A stretch of DNA of 26,855 nt from an uncultured Sphingomonadaceae bacterium. GTDB lineage: Bacteria; Pseudomonadota; Alphaproteobacteria; Sphingomonadales; Sphingomonadaceae. How positions within the stretch are numbered: the first letter of the stretch is position 1; every line of letters starts with the position of its first letter. Position numbers and translations under genes: made by a program. A model generated the notes under the pieces. That model was not told where the DNA came from, made no database searches, and worked only from the letters and a program-made list of their open reading frames with translations. Shown here one piece after another: positions 21,862 through 26,855 of this stretch. Location of the stretch: the NCBI GenBank assembly GCA_938003725.1, contig CALKXX010000116.1, forward strand, positions 1-26,855, read 5' to 3'.

Positions 21862-23042
21862 CACTGATTCCGGCACAGTTTTGTGAATTCCCGGCGCAAT
21901 ATCTCGCGATAATTGTCAAGCAAGTTTTCAACCTTTTCCATTCCGTTGCTCGCATCGGTCGATAATGTATCGCGTTGTTCGAACGCCTCCATCACAAATT
22001 GGACGACCGCATCCTCGTCCATGCCGCTGACCGGCGTGGCCCACGGATAATCGAGCATCCCAAATAGTCCAGCAAACTTGCGACTATAGGCGACAGGTAC
22101 AACTGCTGTGCCGCTGGAAAATGCGCCAATACACGCATGCATCCGGCCCGCGACGAGAAAATCGAGGCTCGATATATAGGATTTGGCTTCGCTCGGCCCC
22201 GCAAAATCCGGGACGCGAATGACGCCGGGAAATTCCTTCGCCAACAGATCTGCTCTGTGGCCATCATCATCCTCCGGCAAGCCCTTGCTCGTGGCGTGGG
22301 GAATTAGATGAATCTCAATGTCATCGCGCTTCATCCACGCTTCAATCAATCGCCGCGTGAAAGCAAGATAGTCGAACGAAAGCCCAAATCGATTCTGTCC
22401 GGTTTCCGCTTGCGTACATAACAAGCCCGAAGCGTTTATGCCGATGCGCTTTTTGACCCCTCCCTTTTCCGATGAACGATCATCAAAAGGCAGGACAAAC
22501 GCGACATCAACCGACAAATGTGAATCTGACGACGGCGCTATATCCCGCAAGACGTCGAGCGATGTTTGATCTCGTGCAACCACGGCTGTCGCTCGTTTCA
22601 TCACATGCGCGGCGAGTTTGCGATATATCGGCTTTGTAAAGGGCCCAATGGTCTGAGGCGACAAAACAAGCGGTATTTTTCGCACGATTGCGAACAATTT
22701 GGTCAGCCACAAAAAAGTGAAGCGTTTTGGGCCGTAAATTTCGGCAAAACTGTCACCCGCGCCAATGTCCAATATAATATCAACCGATGCAATTGCCGAA
22801 CGATAACCAGATGGCGATAACAGTGATTTGCGATTGATCTCGAAACTATCGATATCTTTTGCGATTGGCTGGGTATCCCCGTCGCGCATGCCAAGGACGA
22901 CGAATTCCGGTTTCATTTCTAGGTGTTCTGCGACATCACGAGCAATTGCGATATTGGCTAATGTTAGGGCGCCGACGCCCAGATTGCCTGACGTCAGGGA
23001 ATGCCAGAGCAGGCCGATGCGTATGGTATCTGCAGTGCGCAT
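21861..23042 (-). CDS. Polysaccharide pyruvyl transferase family protein
   Basis: A 393-residue enzyme of the WcaK/CsaB family, which adds a ketal pyruvate from phosphoenolpyruvate to sugar residues. Key parts are IRIGLLWHSLTSGNLGVGALTLANI near the N-terminus, IILDIGAGDSFAEIYG (the family's D.I..GGG-like stretch), PLVLSPQTIGPFTKP, and DFLVAGRMHACIGAFSSGTAVVPVAYSRKFAGLF, the highly conserved RMHa.i.A...G.P.i...Y..K. ATG 23042 is chosen; a TTG 15 nt earlier overlaps the stop of the EpsD-like gene. The next gene overlaps by one nucleotide. Pyruvylation would add negative charge to the polymer. The GAGDS form replaces the more common GGG(D/G). Confidence 0.87.
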   Translation of the reverse strand: MRTADTIRIGLLWHSLTSGNLGVGALTLANIAIARDVAEHLEMKPEFVVLGMRDGDTQPIAKDIDSFEINRKSLLSPSGYRSAIASVDIILDIGAGDSFAEIYGPKRFTFLWLTKLFAIVRKIPLVLSPQTIGPFTKPIYRKLAAHVMKRATAVVARDQTSLDVLRDIAPSSDSHLSVDVAFVLPFDDRSSEKGGVKKRIGINASGLLCTQAETGQNRFGLSFDYLAFTRRLIEAWMKRDDIEIHLIPHATSKGLPEDDDGHRADLLAKEFPGVIRVPDFAGPSEAKSYISSLDFLVAGRMHACIGAFSSGTAVVPVAYSRKFAGLFGMLDYPWATPVSGMDEDAVVQFVMEAFEQRDTLSTDASNGMEKVENLLDNYREILRREFTKLCRNQ

Positions 23043-23053
23043 CGGCCTGTAGC

Positions 23054-23977
23054 TCAAGAGTTGGAATTGCCACCATCTGCGGGTTTGCCGTCACCTTCAG
23101 CATCGCCTGCCTCTGCGGGTGGCGGTGCCGCTTGACGCTGTTTCGGCGGACCATAGCCTTCGCCGTAATTCACATTTTCCTGTCCGGCCTGCAAGATGGA
23201 CTGAATCTGACTTTGCACCATCCCTCCTGCGCGCTGGCGCCCCAGCATTTCTTGGGCAATCTTGATGGCTGCGTCTCCGGACAAGGGAGAAGCCTGTTTT
23301 TCCCGAATCTCATTGACCCGGACACCTTTGCCTTGCGGCGTCACATAGACATCATTGACACGAAGTTGGGCGAGTTGTTCCGCAGCGGCGGGCGGAATTG
23401 TCAGCGTATCCACCGTTCCAAATGTGGACGTATATTCTATGTTGTTATTGGCTAGAAGCTGTTCGATTTCATCCAGCGTATCCAGCGGTTCCATCTGCAA
23501 TACCACAGCCTGATCGATCACAGGCACAATCAATTGCTGCACAATGATATTTTCGCGCTTAGAAAAGGTTTGTGGATTGTCATTGACAAATTGGCGCGCT
23601 TCCTCCGCCGACGGCTTCGGGGCAGATGACTGAAATTGCTTGTTCAGCAAATCAATCAAAGCAAGCTGTTCGGCTTTCTTTTTTGTCATTGCAGCGGCCG
23701 GCGTATTATCCAAACCTTGTTCCTCTGCAGCGTCGGACAGAAGATAGCGGTTTACGATTGAGGCCAAGGCAAGTGCCGTAATCTGCTTTTGCTCTTCGGC
23801 ATTCTCTGATTTGGCGTTGCCGAGTTCCTGGTTTAGTTCGGACAGGGTAATTTCTTCGCCATTGACGGTGGCCACAACTTGCCCGGTTGGCGCTTCGTCG
23901 TCACCAGTTCCACAACCGGCCAATAACACCGACATGGTTAAAGCACTTGCGGTTAGTACCAATGATGTTCTTCTCAT
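23054..23977 (-). CDS. EpsD-like peptidyl-prolyl isomerase family lipoprotein
   Basis: A 307-residue lipoprotein with lipobox LLAGC (acylated Cys22) after a basic N-terminus. The body has a SurA-like N-domain: VVATVNGEEITLSELNQEL, then LALASIVNRYLLSDAAEEQGLD and a helix-rich stretch. The PpiC part (about 115-260) is recognisable from ENIIVQQLIVP and VYVTPQGKGVRVNEIREKQASPLSGDAAIKIAQEML. The C-terminal 45 residues are Pro/Ala/Gly/Glu rich and probably disordered. AAGGAGG (23984-23990) sits 6 nt before ATG 23977 and touches the ATG two codons earlier, so 23977 is the start. It is the first gene of the nine-gene operon. In EPS loci EpsD proteins are thought to assist assembly of export components. 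Confidence 0.85.
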   Translation of the reverse strand: MRRTSLVLTASALTMSVLLAGCGTGDDEAPTGQVVATVNGEEITLSELNQELGNAKSENAEEQKQITALALASIVNRYLLSDAAEEQGLDNTPAAAMTKKKAEQLALIDLLNKQFQSSAPKPSAEEARQFVNDNPQTFSKRENIIVQQLIVPVIDQAVVLQMEPLDTLDEIEQLLANNNIEYTSTFGTVDTLTIPPAAAEQLAQLRVNDVYVTPQGKGVRVNEIREKQASPLSGDAAIKIAQEMLGRQRAGGMVQSQIQSILQAGQENVNYGEGYGPPKQRQAAPPPAEAGDAEGDGKPADGGNSNS

Positions 23978-24155
23978 CGTCATCCTCCTTGTTTACACCA
24001 TAAGACAAGATGGTGTGATTCTCATTAGCCCTTTAACGTGATTTTCGTTTTATCGAAGGTATTTTTATAAGATAAAGCTATCATTAGCTCATTATCCGCG
24101 CGATTAACCGTAAATCTTATATTGGACATGGTGCACGTAATAAAATGAGACTGTT

Positions 24156-25145
24156 ATGAAACTATGTCTTGCCGCTTCGGGAGGCGGCCATATCCGCCAG
24201 CTTTTGGACTTGCAGCCTCTTTGGCGAGATCAGGATTATTTTTTTGTCAGTGAAGACACGGCCCTTGGAAAGTCAATAGCGGCCGAACATGAATGTGAAT
24301 TTGTGCCGCATGTCGCCTTGGGGCAGGCCAAACTGGGCAACCCTGTCAAAATGGTGATTGCCGGCGTCAAAAACTGCTTTCGGGCGTTTTCAATAGTGCG
24401 AAAACAGCGACCCGATGTGGTGATTACGACGGGTGCCGGATCGATGTTCTTTATCGCGATCTGGGCTCGTTTATTTGGTGCACGCGTGGCTCTGGTGGAT
24501 TCGTTTGCGCGCTTCAAGCGACCCTCGGCGTTCGCCAAGTTGGCGGGTCCCTTTGCGAATATCCGTATTGCGCAATCCAGCGAATCAGCAAAGCATTGGC
24601 CGGGATCGATTGTTTTTGATCCTTTTCGAAAAATGGACGGCGCGGTCGCCGACAAAGAACCGCTGCTATTCGCCACCGTTGGTGCAACATTGCCCTTTGA
24701 CCGGCTCGTAGATTTGGTCGCCGGTGCTTCTACAAGCGGCAATATCTCTGAAAATATCATCATCCAAACCGGTGAGGGCGGCAAACAACCAAAGGGGCTT
24801 GAGACGTTTGAAACACTGCCATTTGAGGAGGTAAAATCAATCCTTCAGCGCGCTAATATTGTTGTGTGTCATGGCGGAACGGGTTCTTTGATCACGGCGC
24901 TGCGTGCGGGATGTAAAGTCATTGCGGTCCCTCGGCGTTTCGAGCGAGGTGAGCATTATGATGACCATCAGAGCGAAATTACCGAGGTTTTCCGTGATCG
25001 GGGTTTGATCCAGATTGCAGATACGCCGGAAGAATTTACTCGGGCGCTTGAGAACGCGCGAATCTCGACGCCCGTTCGCGCCACCACCGACCCATCGGCA
25101 CTAATTGACTACCTTAGGGGGTGGATCGCTCAACCGGACCGTTAG
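24156..25145 (+). CDS. Fused Alg14/Alg13-type glycosyltransferase (GT28)
   Basis: A 329-residue enzyme combining two parts usually encoded separately (PssD and PssE in rhizobia). The N-terminal Alg14-like half (1-155) has ASGGGHIRQLL (7-17), PDVVITTGAGSMFF and VALVDSFARFKRPS. The C-terminal Alg13/MurG-like half (about 168-329) has FATVGATLPFDRLVD and VVCHGGTGSLITALRAGCKVIAVPR, the nucleotide-sugar binding segment, then EHYDDHQSEI. Bacterial homologues are often glucuronosyltransferases that act early on the lipid-linked repeat unit. The specificity here is inferred only. The gene is divergent from the EpsD operon with a 178-bp gap and converges on the SGNH hydrolase gene. ATG 24156 has a weak ribosome binding site. 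Confidence 0.85.
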   Translation: MKLCLAASGGGHIRQLLDLQPLWRDQDYFFVSEDTALGKSIAAEHECEFVPHVALGQAKLGNPVKMVIAGVKNCFRAFSIVRKQRPDVVITTGAGSMFFIAIWARLFGARVALVDSFARFKRPSAFAKLAGPFANIRIAQSSESAKHWPGSIVFDPFRKMDGAVADKEPLLFATVGATLPFDRLVDLVAGASTSGNISENIIIQTGEGGKQPKGLETFETLPFEEVKSILQRANIVVCHGGTGSLITALRAGCKVIAVPRRFERGEHYDDHQSEITEVFRDRGLIQIADTPEEFTRALENARISTPVRATTDPSALIDYLRGWIAQPDR

Positions 25146-25155
25146 GCCGCCGTTC

Positions 25156-26628
25156 TCAGAATATGGCGCCATATCCATATTGCGGCGTTGAACCCCCAGA
25201 GGCCATTAGTGCCGTCCCTGTGATATTCGGATGTGTTGTATCGCCATTCTGGTAATATGTTTCGTCAAATGTATGGAGCGGTAGATCAAAGCGCCTCGAC
25301 CCGGCCGGCGTTTCAATCGCAGCGAGATCGATAATTGCGAGCCTGCCTGTGTTCGCGCTGCCGTCGTCGGCCTGATTGAGCGTAAAAAATGTCGAATCGC
25401 GCAACAAATCGCGCAGCGGGCCAAGCACGCTCATATTTCCATTGGCGATGTTGACGGCCCAACGCACATCAAATCCGCGTGCAAAGACCCCGGAGCCGGG
25501 TTGATTCAAATAGCCGACAATCTCATCACGAATCTGTGTGTCACTTTTCCCGCCAGCTGCATAATCGTTCCGCCCTATCTGGCCAGCCAGTATATTCCGA
25601 TCACTTCCACCTGGCAGGATGGTATTGGGCCAACCTTGAGCGGCATCGCGTCGCGATATCAGGTTCGCGGTCTGCGCCCCGGAAATTCCCATATTTATGA
25701 CGCGGCAGTCGGATGGCAAAAGATCATTACCCGGTTCGGTCATCGCCATGGCTAGATTGTAGCCGCTGGTCACCTCATCTATACCATCGACAATACTATC
25801 TCCTTCCAGAATGATCTGGCGGGTGAGGGGCGCGATTTCATAATGATTGACCAGAAGCGCGGATATTGCGTCGGCCTGGACATCAGTTAGCTCGCCGTTA
25901 AATGCCACCATGCAATATAGGTCGAAGCCGTTGGTTGATCCATTGGAGCGCAGATAGCCGCCGATTCGCCCACCACTACAGCCGGACAATGTCGAGGGGT
26001 TCTGATCCGCATCTACGCTATGTTCGTTGGCAAAAAACCGGCATCCGCCATTGGTTGTGGAACGGCTGCTGACGCCAAATACCGACAATTGAGATCCCAA
26101 GGCCATCCATTCCTTACCCGGAAGATTGGCGGTTGTGCGATTGCTAGAGCGAATGAACGGCGCTCTTCCCGAGGAACCATAGCTATTGAGAAAGCTGCCC
26201 AGTGTATTGGCGACGCTTACACCATCGGCCTCGTAACTTTGGCTGAAGAAATGGACATTGTTCGCGCGTTGATGCTGTCGCCCTGCCACAAAAACTGTCA
26301 TTGCGCGGGGCGTGGATGTGAATGTCAACGGCAGATCGAGCCAGTCACTACCTTCGAAACGCCAGCATTTTCGCCCCAGAGCATCGATAATTTCTTGTGG
26401 GCCGGTGCCACTGGTTGCCAGGTCGGGGCTCGATTGGCCAGCGACTGTGGTTATATCTTCGCCTGACTTCGTAACATTTTCCGTTGCTGGGTGATACAGA
26501 AATGCAGGCGTCGCAATGGCCGAGAAATCGGGCCGTATCAGGCCCGGAATGGTTGGTGCGATTGGCCCGCTATTGGTTGATTGAAACAGGCTTGCACTGC
26601 TGGTGACCGCATTGCCAATAGCTAACAT
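25156..26628 (-). CDS. LamG-like plus SGNH/GDSL hydrolase protein, possible head-spike subunit
   Basis: A 490-residue protein in two parts. Residues about 85-265 look like a concanavalin/LamG sandwich (CWRFEGSDWLDLPLTFTSTPRAMTVFVAG through FNGELTDVQADAISALLVNHYEI). Residues about 270-490 form an SGNH hydrolase with all blocks visible: EGDSIVDG (Ser278), NMGISGA (Gly317), IGRND (Asn354) and DTTHPN (Asp463, His466). Such enzymes remove acyl groups from polysaccharides. The ATG shares one base with the stop of the upstream spike base gene (TGATG). No signal peptide is visible, which fits a particle component rather than a classically secreted esterase. The coupling suggests the second head-spike gene of a gene-transfer-agent or phage module; this is inferred. 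Confidence 0.8.
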   Translation of the reverse strand: MLAIGNAVTSSASLFQSTNSGPIAPTIPGLIRPDFSAIATPAFLYHPATENVTKSGEDITTVAGQSSPDLATSGTGPQEIIDALGRKCWRFEGSDWLDLPLTFTSTPRAMTVFVAGRQHQRANNVHFFSQSYEADGVSVANTLGSFLNSYGSSGRAPFIRSSNRTTANLPGKEWMALGSQLSVFGVSSRSTTNGGCRFFANEHSVDADQNPSTLSGCSGGRIGGYLRSNGSTNGFDLYCMVAFNGELTDVQADAISALLVNHYEIAPLTRQIILEGDSIVDGIDEVTSGYNLAMAMTEPGNDLLPSDCRVINMGISGAQTANLISRRDAAQGWPNTILPGGSDRNILAGQIGRNDYAAGGKSDTQIRDEIVGYLNQPGSGVFARGFDVRWAVNIANGNMSVLGPLRDLLRDSTFFTLNQADDGSANTGRLAIIDLAAIETPAGSRRFDLPLHTFDETYYQNGDTTHPNITGTALMASGGSTPQYGYGAIF

Positions 26629-26855
26629 CAGGCGAGTGCCACCAGGTCGGTCGCTGTCGTTCCCGAAGCTCGCACGTGACTGGCCCGTACAGGGACAAGC
26701 TGACCAGCCTGAACCGCAATGGTCACATCTTCGTCACTACCAACAGCGCGAATATTTAAATTTCCCGCGCCGCCGATACAGATGCATTTAGGCAAAAGCG
26801 GCAACTCTTGAACATCGTCCGGGGTGATAGCATATGCGTGCCGCGCTGGGCTGGA
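26628..26855 (-). CDS. Spike base protein, Rcc01079-like (partial)
   Basis: The frame is open from the right window edge to the TGA at 26630-26628. The visible 75 residues contain AITPDDVQELPLLPKCICIGGAGNLNI, TIAVQAGQLVPVRASHVRASGTTATDLVALA. This matches my recollection of the RCAP_Rcc01079 spike base family (pattern: D...LP..P..I.VG.AG.v......G..vP.....V.ATGTTAT.ivAL). In Rhodobacter capsulatus the corresponding protein (GhsA) forms the head spike of its gene transfer agent. The 5' end is outside the window. It is translationally coupled to the SGNH hydrolase gene. A phage origin is equally possible. Confidence 0.72.
   Translation of the reverse strand, partial: SSPARHAYAITPDDVQELPLLPKCICIGGAGNLNIRAVGSDEDVTIAVQAGQLVPVRASHVRASGTTATDLVALA

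Noticed and set aside
24236..24784. 182-codon open frame antisense to the Alg14/Alg13-type glycosyltransferase
   Set aside because: It lies entirely within a well-supported gene on the other strand, and its composition reflects that gene's codon bias.

Overview
The window looks like chromosomal DNA of a sphingomonad (Alphaproteobacteria, Sphingomonadales). This is inferred from a PEP-CTERM tail of the PEPATW...IIGFGAIG type, an exosortase V with its small accessory protein and a V-type EpsI, and the style of the exopolysaccharide (EPS) genes. GC content looks moderate. No rRNA, tRNA, CRISPR array or insertion sequence was seen.

Region 1 (1-5381, minus strand) is one end of a contractile injection system (eCIS or phage-tail-like) locus. 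In transcription order it holds a sigma-54 enhancer-binding regulator, a short DUF3467-like protein, a DUF4255/Pvc16-like cap protein, a two-domain Ig-like protein, the tail sheath, and a gp19-family tube protein cut by the left edge. Between the regulator and the structural genes lie a perfect sigma-54 -24/-12 promoter and a cluster of GTTACA half-sites, so the neighbouring regulator probably switches on the injection-system operon. The rest of the machine (baseplate, AAA ATPase, spike, cargo) must lie to the left.

Region 2 (5382-9325, plus strand) has a palindrome-rich 377-bp gap, a membrane-anchored sulfatase/phosphoglycerol-transferase-type enzyme, a 421-bp gap with a perfect CRP-type operator, a PEP-CTERM protein with a good terminator, and a small membrane protein.

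Region 3 (9345-25145) is an EPS/exosortase V locus. A minus-strand pair (flippase remnant, beta-helix protein) faces away from a plus-strand operon (XrtV accessory protein, acyltransferase, AAA ATPase, glycosyltransferase 2). A tight nine-gene minus-strand operon (23977 to 14721) encodes an EpsD-like lipoprotein, a pyruvyl transferase, an FrhB-like iron-sulfur protein, an outer-membrane barrel, Wza, Wzz, a degenerate CpsD-like ATPase, exosortase V and EpsI. A fused Alg14/Alg13-type glycosyltransferase is divergent from it. Together these would assemble, decorate (acyl, pyruvyl) and export a polysaccharide, while exosortase V processes PEP-CTERM proteins such as the one at 8169. No intact flippase, polymerase or priming transferase is in the window.

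Region 4 (25156-26855, minus strand) is a two-gene module: a partial spike base protein resembling the gene transfer agent head-spike family Rcc01079, translationally coupled to a LamG-like plus SGNH hydrolase protein. It sits directly beside the polysaccharide genes, which is suggestive because such spikes bind cell-surface polysaccharide.
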